Assembly: GCA_021018995.1 (NCBI GenBank)
Contig: CM037596.1
Coordinates: 8,879,501-8,943,500 of the forward strand
Length of the DNA stretch: 64,000 nt
Source: Chloranthus sessilifolius
Lineage: Eukaryota > Streptophyta > Magnoliopsida > Chloranthales > Chloranthaceae
Reading direction: 5' to 3'
Of this stretch, positions 30,880 to 43,500 are shown one piece after another. Position numbers and translations under genes: made by a program. Under the pieces are notes generated by a model. That model was not told the origin of the DNA. It did not search any database and saw nothing but the letters and a program-made list of their open reading frames with translations. Every line of letters starts with the position of its first letter. Within the stretch, counting starts at the first letter, position 1.

Positions 30880-33800
30880 GTAGGGAAACTTACGAACGAA
30901 CGTACGGGCTGTTCCACACTCTATATTTTTTCCTTCACACGTGCGAGTTTGCTGACGTGGAATTATTGTGTTGTGTCTAGTTTAGCAGGCCTTACACGTG
31001 CGTGATGATCATACCCACGGGCGTAGGTGCGTCCATTGGTGGTTTCGCCGGGGACGCTTTGCCCGTCGCCAGGGCCCTCGCCTCGGTCGTCGATTGCCTC
31101 ATCTCTCACCCCAACGTAAATTCTCTTGACTAAAATATCCTTTATTTTTCTTCCAATTGACTGACAAAATTTCGCTTCACATCGGAAAGATATGGGAGGT
31201 AGTTTAGTCAGTCAAGGGCTTGAGCCCGTCTCGGCCCGGCCCGGCCTGAAATGGGCCGGGTATGGGCTAAGGTAGATAGGCTCAATGTATATATGGGTTG
31301 ACCCGGCCCGACACGATTAGTAAACCAAGCCGGGCCGACTATGGGCTTGTCTCAAAAAGCCTGATTAAAAAACAATCAGCCCGTTTATATAGAAATTGTT
31401 AAATTGAGTTAATTTAATGATAGTTAAGGCGGTGTGGCTGGCCAAGAGGTTCGTCACGTCACGACGGAGTTCGCCACAACATGGCGAGGCCATATATTAT
31501 TATTTTAATATTTTTTATTTATATTTACTAATCATTAATATATATATTTTTAATTTTCTGTTATTTTTTAAATTTTATAGAGGACAAATAAATTAATTAG
31601 TCAGACATATTAGTTGTGGGGAAAGATTGGAACAACCAGATGATATTTTCATAATCTCAAGATCACTTGTGGGGATGATTGGTGGTATTAAAGTTCATAA
31701 AAAAAGATAGAAAAATAGTAAAAAAACTAAAAAAAAATTCATACATGTGTGCGTGGGTCTAGGAAGAACTTGATTATTGATAGCATTGATTGATTACAAA
31801 TGTGCTAATTGGATTAAAAAAAATAAGAGAGAGACGAGAGAAAGTATCGATAAAAAAAGAGAGACGAAAGACAAGAGTGAGATTAAAAAATTACATATGT
31901 GCGTTGAGAGTGAGAGACGAGAGAGAAGTTCTCTCAGAGAGACTAGAGGGTTTCACTTAAACTCCCAAATATGATGGATACGACTTATCAAATATAAGTT
32001 ATAACTTATAGGTTATGAGTCATAAAAAAAAATTCAAAGTAGCAGCTATGACAGCGTCATTGCGCCATTCAGCCATCCCGCCATGGCGCCCCATATATGT
32101 ATTCTCGCCATATAAGTTCATATGACGATTTGCCTCATCATTCGCCATGGCGGTGCCATGATTAACTTATATGAAAATTGATGGGTAACTTGCGGCCCGA
32201 CACAACATAGGCCAGGTTTGGGCTAAGGTAAGATAAGCTCGATTCATAAATGGCCTGGTCAGGAACGGTTCGATTGGTAATCGGGCTAGGTATGGGCGAG
32301 CTTCAAGAATTCCAATTAGAAATGGCCTGTTGAAGACCCAGGCTAAACCCGACCCGGCCCATTTAGACCTCCCCATCTAGATCTCAAGATCCAGTGGAGA
32401 TCATGAGATCGCTTTTCGTCCCAATCTTCCTCACCATAGTTGTTGAGATCATGAGCCTATCAGACGGTCAGATTTTGAATCCATGTGGCACATTCCAAAA
32501 ATAATATGATCATGGCATACATAAAAATGAATATCATCATGGCATACAACAAACGTGGTTTTCAGATCACTTTTCAGGACGTGTGCGATGTTTAATCAAA
32601 ATCTGATTGTTTGATGGTACATCCATGACCTGAAGATCCATTTTGAGGCGAAAAACGATCTCTATTGGTTGATTCAAAGAAGTCGATGATTTTCAGTTGT
32701 GGTCAGCGGACCAATTTCCATCCACTGCCCAAATTAATTACAAGTGAGGCTAGGTGGGTGCTTTTAGAATTTTGGTTGGTGTAAGTAGAGGTACCTTTCC
32801 AATGGGCATGGTTTCACGATTTATTACCATTAGACCCTTGTGATGTCCACACCACGCTACCCGTTCTCGCATAATGATTAGCCATCTGATAGCACACGGG
32901 CCGGTTTGACTTCACAAGTCCAACGATCTGTGGGTTTGGGTCCAAAATCTCGACCCATCAGATTGGGTCAAGTTGGAAATCTTGACCCGTTTATTAAATG
33001 GGTTTATAGGTCTTGGGTTCGACCTGACCCGATTTGGGAGCCATTACATGCGCACACAATGTGTCTTTGCACACAATTACTAAGGGTATGATGGTCATAT
33101 AAAAAGTACCTTTATTTGCACCTACTAATCTTTGAAGGCACCAATGCTGAAAACTATTGACCACATTGAATTAGACGACTGAAGAGATCGTTTTCTTCCC
33201 AATCTTCCACGAAATGGATCTTGAGAACATGGGTGTACCATTTGATGGTCAATTTTTTATTCCACATGGCTCACATCCCAAAAAAGTGACCGAAGAACCA
33301 CATGGCACACATCAACACTCTAACATGAATTTTAGGTCACACCTTCTAATGGTACACTCATCATCTCAAGATCCTGTGTGGAAGATTGAAAAACAAAAAA
33401 AATCTCCACCTTCTAATTCGAAGTAGTCAATAATTTTCAGCGTAGTTGCCCTAAAAAATTAGGTAGGTGCAAGTAAAGGTACCCATAATAGAATAGGATT
33501 TTATTATTATTATTTTAAATCGTCTGCAAGGAGGACGCACATTGTATGTGCAAGTAATGACTCCTTACTTTATATCCCAACCCAGCTCAACCCGCGTTTT
33601 TGCCAATTAGGTTGGCTTAGTTTGGGTTGAGGCTGGAAATAATTAGGCTGGGTTCAGATTGACCCAACGCATTTACAGCCCTTCAAATCTGGTCGAAAGC
33701 TGACTTCCACATAGGTCAACACCAGCTTTTGGAGGGATTTGATGTGTAGCCCCTGTAAGTTTATATGTTTGTCACGATCTATGTCTACCTAGATCAACTC

Positions 33801-36338
33801 CCAATGTGTCTAGTTTGTGCCAATGTGCATGTAGATGCGCATGTGGATCAAACTAATGGTTTGAGATGGCTATGATAATCTGCTTCTTTAAAGACCCTTA
33901 AACAATTTTTAATGGTCTCAAACTGGTCCAATAAGCTGCCTATTGTGTAGATCTCGTTGAGTAGATCAAAATCGACTTGTCATATGCCTAAATTGGAGTT
34001 ATATCAAGCCCAAAATCACTAGAACAAAAACTTACCTTGAAAAGTCAACAGTCGACCGGGACCACGAGCGCGGTTGACCACGGTTCTTAGTGAGGTAGAT
34101 CACACTTTAAGTTTTCACGAACAAAATTGTATTGTATATGCTTTGATTGCTTTCTAATTTGGACTTCAGTTCTTTTAGGGTTAACCTCTCTTTCATTCTA
34201 ACTTTCCATCATTGGAAAAGAGAAGAACCCTAGTGCCTTTTGAATCATTTGCGCTTCAAGCTTCTTCGTCAAAAGGCTTCCTTCCTCCATTCCTCCATTA
34301 CTCTTGGAAATTTACCCTTGTTGACTCAAGGGTGTTATTTGCTCGATGATTCGAGTGGCTCTTGTGGACTTAAGAGAGGGTTACAGCTCGTCTGAACACG
34401 AGTAGATCATTGTAGGACGCGTTGAGGTATTCAAGCGTCGTTGCTAGGACTATGGAGTTTGCATATATTCGTCACCTTCTGTAAATGTTTGAATTTTGCG
34501 TGGTGGATATGTCACGACCCGAAATTCTACCCCATCCCGAGGGCTTAGAATTCCGAGTTATGACCCACACGCTTCCCAAATACGCTAAGCAGAAATACAC
34601 AAAATCAAAGTTCTCGCGCAAATATGGTTCCAAGAAATCCGTGATTCCAACAAATAAGGGTGGAATATAAAAGCAGTCATAAATAACCAAATAAATGCGA
34701 TAAAATTCAGGTAAACTACCAATAAAAGGGAAATAAAAGTCGGAGACAAATCCGATACATGAAACTATAGAGTCCACAATAATAGTACCAAACGAAACTC
34801 AGTACCGAATCTACAACAGTCAATAACCGACACTCAGATCAAACTCATCACCAAAGTCCTCCTGGTAATCAGCAGCGTCGTCCTCCCAAGCTTCCTGGTA
34901 CTCATCGTTCACGGGGTCAACGAAGTCGGCGCCGATAGGATCAGAATAATTAGTGTCCACTCCGTCGATATAATCACCTGCAACTATTAGATTTTCGTGG
35001 GATAAGTTTACTCAGTCACATACACTCAATAGATACACCACCAATCCACCTCATTCTACTCAGGTGCATTATGGGTGCATCACATGAGTGATAATAATAG
35101 TATATCAATTGAATCAGAAAGAGAAAATGACAAACTCATATCATAACATACTATATTATAACATAAATGCAGGACCATGATATAGACAAATTCATATCTT
35201 AACGTACCTCATCATATCTCATAACATACTATATCTTGTTATTCTCGCACAGGCGTCTGTACATCGCATGAGCGTAACTAACATACTCATAAATCCCATA
35301 CGACTTGTGTCAGAGTCGCTGCTCGAACCTACCATATGAGGGCCACCATAGTAGCTTACCACTATATCATAACGCCCTCCATATCATACTCATATCATAC
35401 ACCCCATCCAGTCACAGGGGCGGCCGACAATCGTAACTCATATCATACCGTCTCCTAGTGACCCGTCTTGACTAAAGACGTTGTTGCCCTTACGGTGGCT
35501 ACGCAAGGAACAACACGTACAGACTTAAGTTCTTAATCTCTTACTGGCCTATACAACAATGTCTTATTATCATACTTATAACTTATCTTATCTTAACATA
35601 CTCATATCATAACATACTCTTTCAACTTAATTTTAGGACGAGCTATAGTGTGATAACTTCACTAAATCACGCTTTTCGAGGAAAGGGTTCCGTAGTAACC
35701 TGAATGTATTTCGTGCGACAGTAAAGAGACCTCTCTACTATAGAGGTTCCATACTACCATACAGGGGTTGCATTCGTACATAGTCGCTTACATTCCGAGT
35801 TTCACGTAACCGCAAAGAGGCCTCACTACAACTAAGGCCTAAGGGCCGAACCTCATATCATAATTCATATCTTATCCTATCATATTAAAACTCGGGGTGA
35901 TAGGGTTACTGTATATATCATCGTATATGAGGTTACACTGAATTCGCACTCACCTTACTCGTCATGATGTTCCATACCACTATGAGTTGTAAGGCATGTG
36001 AATACGATGTATTCTTCACTTCGATACCATCTCAGCGAATCACCATGCCTAAGCGTAGGCATGATCTCATACACTCGCATACATATGACCTAACTTATCC
36101 ATAACTTGTATAATATGATCAAGATGAAAGCATAATGCTATTATACTTACAGAAAGATTTATATTCAGATATTCGTTACGTTTATACATATATAAATATT
36201 TACATAACCCCGAAATAAATAAGAATAGGATAGCTATAATGTGATTTCAATAACGTGAAGGTTAAAGTTCGATTTTCACGACGACATCGAATTTCTAATT
36301 CTTCGTGTTATTGAAGAGGTCGCATTGAAGCGATAAAA

Positions 36339-36384
<46 letters not shown>

Positions 36385-39300
36385 ACTATGATTAAATGTT
36401 CAGATTGAAAGACATTACAATTTAAAGTTAGATAAATCACGACCATCGATCGAAAAATTCAAGTGATTAAATATACATTAAGTTTTGGTCATACTAAGTA
36501 AAGTTATAAGATAAAAAAATAAAATAATTGATGTTTGTTTGGACGAAAATCGATCAATCGGTTTTAGAGTCGATCGATTGGAGCTAAATTATAAAAGTCA
36601 TTTAGTTTTGGTCCAAATCAATTGATCGGAAATGAGGGTTGATCGATCGAAATTATAGTACTTTTATATTCAATTCGGGTCACAGTCGATCGATCGGTAA
36701 TGAGGGTCGATCGATCGAAAATATAAAATGAATTTAAATAGTACATGTGAATCGATTTTGTTCAAAATCAATCGATCGAACATAATAAATCGATCTATCG
36801 GACATGCGAATAAAATATAATATATACTGTGGTCGCGGTTCAGAATCAATCGATCGAGAGTTAGGATTAATCAATCGAAATTTAAAAGGTATTTATTTAT
36901 ATAAGGATGGCACGGTCTCGGTTCATAATCAATCGATCATATTGAAGAAGTCGATCGATCGACTATTAACAAAAAGAGTGCATAGCCAAATTTGTCCAAA
37001 ATTGATCGATCGAAAAGTGGAAATCGATTGATCGACCGAGTAAAGAAAGTATACCTTTTTCGCTCGGCCCAAAATCGATTGATCGTAATAGAAAATTGAT
37101 CGATCGATTTCAAAAATTCTCAAGCCTCTAGGGTTTCAAAATAAGATCCGAAAATAAGGAATAAATAAATAAAACACAATTAAATGCAATCATATCTAAG
37201 GCTAGCTACATTACTCAATTTAAAACAATATTAGAAAAAATATAAAATAAGATTAATTTTATTTAGCCCGACGATACACATTCGAACGTACCCTACGTGA
37301 CGAATCTGAGAAGAACAAGTTGGATTGGTGGGCACCCACCTCTTAAAGCATGAACGGTAGATCTACGATGATTAGGTTGAAAAGATCGACGTCCAACACG
37401 ATGGCCCGCCCTAGATTCCTCCTTTCTCCTTGATCTTGACGGTGGAAATAAATCACAGTGGCTCTTGTGGAAGAACACACAAAAGATTTTAAGGAAGAGA
37501 TTAGGGAGTTTGAGAAGAGATGGGTTGAAGAAGAAAGGTTGTGACGACTAGGGTTTCTTAAGAGAAGAAAAAAAAAGAATAAGAGATGACTAGGGTTTAT
37601 TAAGAAGATTAGCATAAGAAAAGAAGAATAGGGTTACGTACTTAAATAAGGTTTTCCAAAATAGGGTAGGTTCCGGTGTGGAGCGCTACCACCAAGTATA
37701 GTATAAAACACATCAAACACCACAAAATAAAGTTAAGAAAATCTGGGTTGTTATAGGATATGTGCTTTGGATCTGAGATAGATCCCATGGTTTTTTCCCT
37801 GGTTGGGTTTTCCGCGTAAAAATATTATCTCGTATGATTATTTCTGTGGGTTATTTTGTTTCGATCTGGTTTATTTTCTGCCACAACGTCAGGCAAATCT
37901 AGGGTAACGGGAAAATTTCAGCCTCGATGCCCGAAAGGGTTGGAAAGGTGTGGGGTGGAGGGGGTGTGGGGTGGGGTGCAAGGTTAATGCCCCTCTGCCA
38001 AAATGGTCAAACCTCAGGATATGAGCTTATATATATTAGCATGCAAATTAGTGAGACTAGGTTTTCGACCTTTTACTATTTGGTGCTCGAGAATATCTTT
38101 GCATCTCCCAATGCATGTCATTGACGCACAATTTTATTTGAGAGACACGAAATCGAAAGTGAAGATATGATGGTATGATCAAGAGAGGAATTATTAGAAA
38201 TGTGAATCACATTGTATATACTATCCAACAAGAAACTGTTGGAGATTATATAAGTTGTGTGTCCATGCGTTTGTAGGTGTGGGTATGAGTCTAGTTAAGG
38301 AGTGTGTCCCACCTCATTTAGAACTTAGAAGTAATTTTATGTTTTATGTTCCCCTCTATATAAAGAGGGCTTATGTCTTTTGTAATGCGTCACAATTAGC
38401 AACAATATAGTCCTTTATGTGTCATTGCTCTCTCTCCTCTCTCCTTATTTTCTGTCTCTCTCTCATAAACCCTAATTCAGGTATTCTTCTCTTTAGCTAT
38501 TTCACTCTTTTAGATTCGTAGTTTTAACATGGTAACAGAGCGGGTCGGTTCCGCTCGTCTTCCTTAGGGTTCGGTCTGACATGCTCTGCACATCGTCATA
38601 TGGACAAATCTTTGTGCATAAGAAATAAGAAATCAGAAACAATGTGTGTTTCTCCAACATTTGTTCCTCCTATCGCCTCCATCTGGAGTTAAGTTTTTGT
38701 GTTTTTACACTTGTGATTGGTCTTGTGTAACTGCCATCCATCCTTGTAGCATGTGTATTTTCTTCCTGCCGACATTAGTGTCCATCTATGAAATTTGAAC
38801 TTTCTTTTAGGGGGAGAAGAGGAGGAGATGATGTGAAGAAAAAAAAGGACGAAATCGAAGGAGGTGCTATGCAACCAATAAAAAAAGAACAGAGAAAGGT
38901 GCTGAGCTGCTGTTGTAGGCAGTGCTATATATATGTATATCAAAAAATGGAATAGGAGGAAGTAGGGGTTGCTGTAGCAGCCAAGGAAGAAGAAAAAAAG
39001 AAGGAAGAAATAGGAGAAAAGAACAAAAATGAGAAGAAAATGTGTAGGTTGAAGGAAAGAAAAAAGAAGAGAAGAAAGAAATTCGGAAGAAGAAAGAAAA
39101 ATTCAGTCGTTGACGTCAGACCTAAATATGGTTGTTGTTTCAGCTTGAAAAAGAGGAAGTGTAGTTTAGATTTTTTTTAAGAAGATTGCTGATGTCAGCA
39201 CCACTCAAACTTTGGAGGTTTTGATCGGATTGAGATCCTCTACAAGTTTAATGAAAGAAGTTTTATGATTTGAGATGTTCTTGAGGCATTTTCGAAGAGG

Positions 39301-40520
39301 TTTCTCAAGTTTTCAGGGGTCACAATTTTCTGTGAAACCTGACTTTGTGAGATAAGAAAGCGGCAAAGTTAGCATGGGTTGGATTGGTTTTTACTTCTCT
39401 TCCATTTACTGGTGGTATGGATTGATTTGGGAGCTCGTGTGAGGAGTTTCGATGGGTTTTGTGGTGATCAGTAAAGATTGGATCAGTTTTGCGTCCACTT
39501 CCTCTGAGAAGTGGTCCGGTGTCATTTCTTGGAGTTTTAGGGGAACTATGGCGAATTCCATATGGTGTATACCTCTCGGCATGGGTGTCTTTCCTTGTCT
39601 TCCGATTGCTGAATGTCGTTACTTGCTTCCACTACCTCTGACTGTCTTCCGATTGCTTTTTATTTTTTTATTTGAGTTGTGGATTTTGAGGAGGAAGAAG
39701 AAGGGAAGAAGAAATGTGAGAGGTGTTGATGCCATTGCCTAGTTGCTCTTGAGCCTTTGTGGTGTTACGAGCCCTTTATATTGTAAACTAATGCCATAAG
39801 TTGTGATATAATATCGTGTTGAGCAGTGTATGTTGTGGTTTCGTAAGGTCCTTGTATGGGCTTTTATTAGCCTTTTATGCTTTAATGTTTATTAAAAAAA
39901 TGAGTGAAAATGAAAAAAAAGGATGTGTGGATGATGCTGCGGGGGACATACCCTGGCGGCAGTTATGTGGATAGATGTTGTGGCTGTGGTTTTCTTTTAT
40001 GGATGGTAGGGAGTTGTATGAGCTTATTGTTGGTTGCTATTGTTATAAATCACTGTTTAGGTCTTGTACCCATATTGTTGCAGGCTAAGTATTTAGCCAC
40101 TTGTTTGGATCATGGTGTGTTCCATGACCACTTGGGTGTAGTGTTGCCCCAAGTTGTTGGTGAGTGCAAGTGCTTGCACCGCGTCATTGTTTGTTGTTCT
40201 TCGACGCCTAGGTTTGGGTTGTTTGGCTATGACCATATCACGTAAGGGGGAGATGATAGTGTAAACATGTACATTTTTTATGTACTGTGGGCAAGTTGGA
40301 CATCCATGTCATGGGTGCTCCAACTTGAGGGGGAGCGTTGGAGATAATGGAAGTTGTGTGTACATGTGTGTTTAGGTGTAGGTATGTGTCTAGTTAAGGT
40401 GTGGGTTTAGTCCCGCCTCATTTAGAAGTTACTTCATGTTTTATGTTCCACTATATAAAGAGGGCTTATGTCTTTCATGATGCATCTCAATTAGTAACAA
40501 TATAGTCTTTTGTGTCATTG

Positions 40521-40560
<40 letters not shown>

Positions 40561-43500
40561 TCTCTATTTCAATCTCCCTCATAAACTCTAATGCAAGTAT
40601 TTTTCTCTTTAGCTATTTTATTATTATCGTAGATTCTTAGTTTTAAAGAAACACTTGAACAAAGATTCTTAAAGAAAACAAAAGAAAAGTCTTTGTTATG
40701 ATAGGATTTGGGACAGAGGGATTCAAACCTCTGATTAAGGAGACCAAAACTAATTGCCTTACTTCTTGGGCATGCCCCATTTAGATTTCTATTCGTGTTG
40801 CACGATTTCTTCTCTCTTTGCAAAGAACACGACGATTTTGAGGATAACCAACCTCTGTAGACAAGTTTTTGGGATAAAAGAAAATGCTTACTCTTAATTT
40901 ATCAAAGAAGATACTATATACATCACAAGTTCACAACTCTTCGCCCTATCCCAACCACACTCATATATGAGCTGGTACTGAAATTAGAGAGCCCCATGTT
41001 AGGCAACTGCTCAATTAAACATAATAGCTGATTGAACAATTCACCACTATAACAAAATAAAATAATAATAATAAAAATTTGCCACGTAAACATAAATAAT
41101 TAAATAGACACCTTGCTTGAACTCAAGGACGAGAAATGGAATATACGCTGGATTTTTGCACCTTCGGATAGCTGTAAATGGTAGGCGACCAACCCTATTT
41201 TCAACTAATCTGGAAAGGTCTGAAATACCTTGATAATAATTTTAAAGTCTTCCATATAGCCATTAATTATTGTCTATAGGGTTGAAGGTGAAGTACGACC
41301 CAATCCCCAACTTCAAAAGAGCGTTCTGTACGGTATCTATTTTCTAATTATTTCATCCTTGTTGAGTTTCTTAAAGATTTTCCTTGAGGGTTTGTACTAC
41401 TCTGTAAGTTTGTCTCTACTCTTTAAGACCTGTTTGATGGCCCGCACCTTAGTGGTCACTCTTGTATATATGTGATAATGGACCATGTATACCTTGTATA
41501 TGGAATCAAATGGTGTTAGACGTATACTGCTGAGTGAGTGGTGGTGTTATACTAATACTTGGCTAAAGATACCCGTCGATTTCCGCTCTCTTTGCCATGC
41601 CTTACAAAAGCTACTTAGGCAATTTTCAAGGCATCTATAAACAATCTCCGTCTATCCATCCGTTTGTGGATGGTAGGCTGAACTTAGATTCAGATTGGTA
41701 CCTTGTATTTTGACTTCAACCCAGAATGCACTGGTAAAGGCTTATCTATTAACATGGGCATGCCATGCAAGTTAAATACATGATCAATGAAGAGTTTAGC
41801 TACCATAGTAGTGGTGTAAAATGCGAAAGGAGAATGAAGTGTGCACACTTAGAACCAATCCACCACCACCATGATTGCAATCTTGCTATGTGATAAGGCA
41901 GCCCATCAATGAAATCCATTGAGATTTCTATCCATATGCGAGAAGGGCTAGGAAGGAGCTGAAGTAATCCTGCAGGTGCAATGTTTTTAACCTTGTTACG
42001 TTGGCGAATATCACATTCTTGCACAGGTCATCTCACATCACCCTTCATGCCATTCCAATGGAAATTGACCTTTACTCGTTGAAAGGTCTTGTGAAATCCC
42101 GAATGCCCAAGTGGCCTGTTATGTAATAGGAAAAGTTTATCCTTGAGAAATGAACTGGGGCTGAGATGAAACATGCCTTTGTGGGTCCAATGACCCTTGC
42201 TTTAGCGGTTGCAACTTATCTTGGATGTGTGAGACTCTGAATCTTGGTTATGTTGAGGATTGAGGATTGAAGACTTAATAGAATTAGGGAGTGGTCAGTT
42301 GACCATGCTTAAAATTTTAATATAAAAGGCAGTTACCCCATTTTCATAAATCACGTGTCCTAAATACTCGGCCTTAGTGCACCCAAACCTCCACTTCGTC
42401 TCTTTAGTGAACAACTGGTGAGTACGCTGCATGTTTGATACCGTGCAGAGGTGTTGTATGTGATCATCCCATGATTTGCTATATAGTAAAATATAAAAAA
42501 ATACGAAAATAAACCTTGTTAAATATGGATGAATTACCTCGTTCACAAGGTTTTGAAAGGTTGGCCTTAACTTTCCACTCTACTAACGCCTAGACTTTTT
42601 TGGAGTATTGGTTAGGTCCTTAACAATTTGACACTAATAAACACTAATATTGTTATTCGTTTTTGTTGGCGGCGTTTGAGTTATGCGCGGGTCGGGCACC
42701 TTATACCAACTCCTGAAAAATCTTAGGGTCAAGATCAAGCAGTGAAATATTAAAAAATACCATCACGAGTCTTTATTATTCCCAGCTCTTGCAGGAACTG
42801 TGGTGAGGATGCCTTAACCTTTTTATAAAAGAATTGATGACGCTTCAGTCAGAGACATAACTAATATTAGCCACTAAACTCCTTTACAATCCGACCATTA
42901 TAAAATGATGAGGACAAAGGTTCATGATAAGCTTGATAATCTTACGGTGCCGGGGACACCCCGTTACTCCTTAGAAAGTGATGGCAGATATTGTATGATT
43001 TAAGTGTACACCAGCTTTCCAGCACTTGAATCTTACACCGTCAACTGCACTTAAAAGTTAAAAATAACTTGAATTAAACTTGAATACTCTGCACTCTAGT
43101 AGTCAACCATTTTAAATGGTAGTTAGTGAGTTAGGATTAGGTGTCCCTTAGCTAAATTCGTCAAACCTTGGGAGATACACATATATTTATGAGTGTCAAA
43201 TCTGTTACGTTACATTTTGGACTTTTCACTGATTTGGCATTTATAAGTATCTGTGCATCTTTTGAGGATTGACTAGTTTGGCAGGTGACTGACCTATGAA
43301 CTGCCCTTGCTGAACTGGTTGGTAGGGGTGGAAGTCGGTTTACTGATCCGAAACCGAAATTTCGGTTTTGGTTTACTCAAAACTGAATCTGAATCCAAAT
43401 TTGCCAGTTTCAATTAACCGAACTCTCCATTCCCTGAAGTCGGTACCGAACTGAACCGATCAAACTCGGTTTCGGTTTTAGTTTGGTTTTTGGTTTTTCG

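Larger units (their letters stand above)
34510..37755 (-). mobile_element. Solo LTR, 3.2 kb, Del/Tekay type
   Basis: The segment is bounded by a perfect 5-bp repeat, GGATA, at 34505-34509 and 37756-37760. It starts TGTCACGACCCGAAATTC and ends GGGTTGTTATA, the inverted ends expected of a Del/Tekay LTR (final CA changed to TA). No coding interior or second LTR is present, so it is the product of LTR-LTR recombination. A TATTTAAG box at about 37645 on the minus strand, followed by a CT-rich leader-like stretch, suggests minus orientation. Inside are a (TA)n tract (36342-36381) and the paired-motif array at 36549-37109. A rearranged fragment of the same family is at 1785-2463. Confidence 0.85.
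38237..40647 (+). mobile_element. Non-autonomous LTR retrotransposon without polyprotein (LARD/TRIM-like, Copia-related)
   Basis: Direct LTRs (38237-38529 and 40336-40647) lie inside a perfect 5-bp target duplication, GAAAC (38232-38236 and 40648-40652). TGGTAACAGAGCGGG follows the 5' LTR as primer site, and TTGAGGGGGAG precedes the 3' LTR as polypurine tract; both are as in plant Copia elements. The 1.8-kb interior has no gag, protease, integrase or RT similarity. Its open frames at 39452-39742 and 39904-40245 match nothing recognised. It must have moved with proteins from another element. Confidence 0.87.

Noticed and set aside
36804-37031. Open frame with repeated SIDR/NQSI motifs
   Set aside because: It is a direct translation of the CGATCGATCG array; no start context, and the frame does not persist across the array.
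37293-37615. Minus-strand frames of 61 and 90 codons in the solo LTR
   Set aside because: They lie in a leader-like CT-rich part of the LTR, overlap each other in different frames and match nothing recognised.
41290-42650. Possible endogenous pararetrovirus
   Set aside because: Integrase zinc and core fragments are present, which pararetroviruses lack; the order RT then integrase fits Gypsy.
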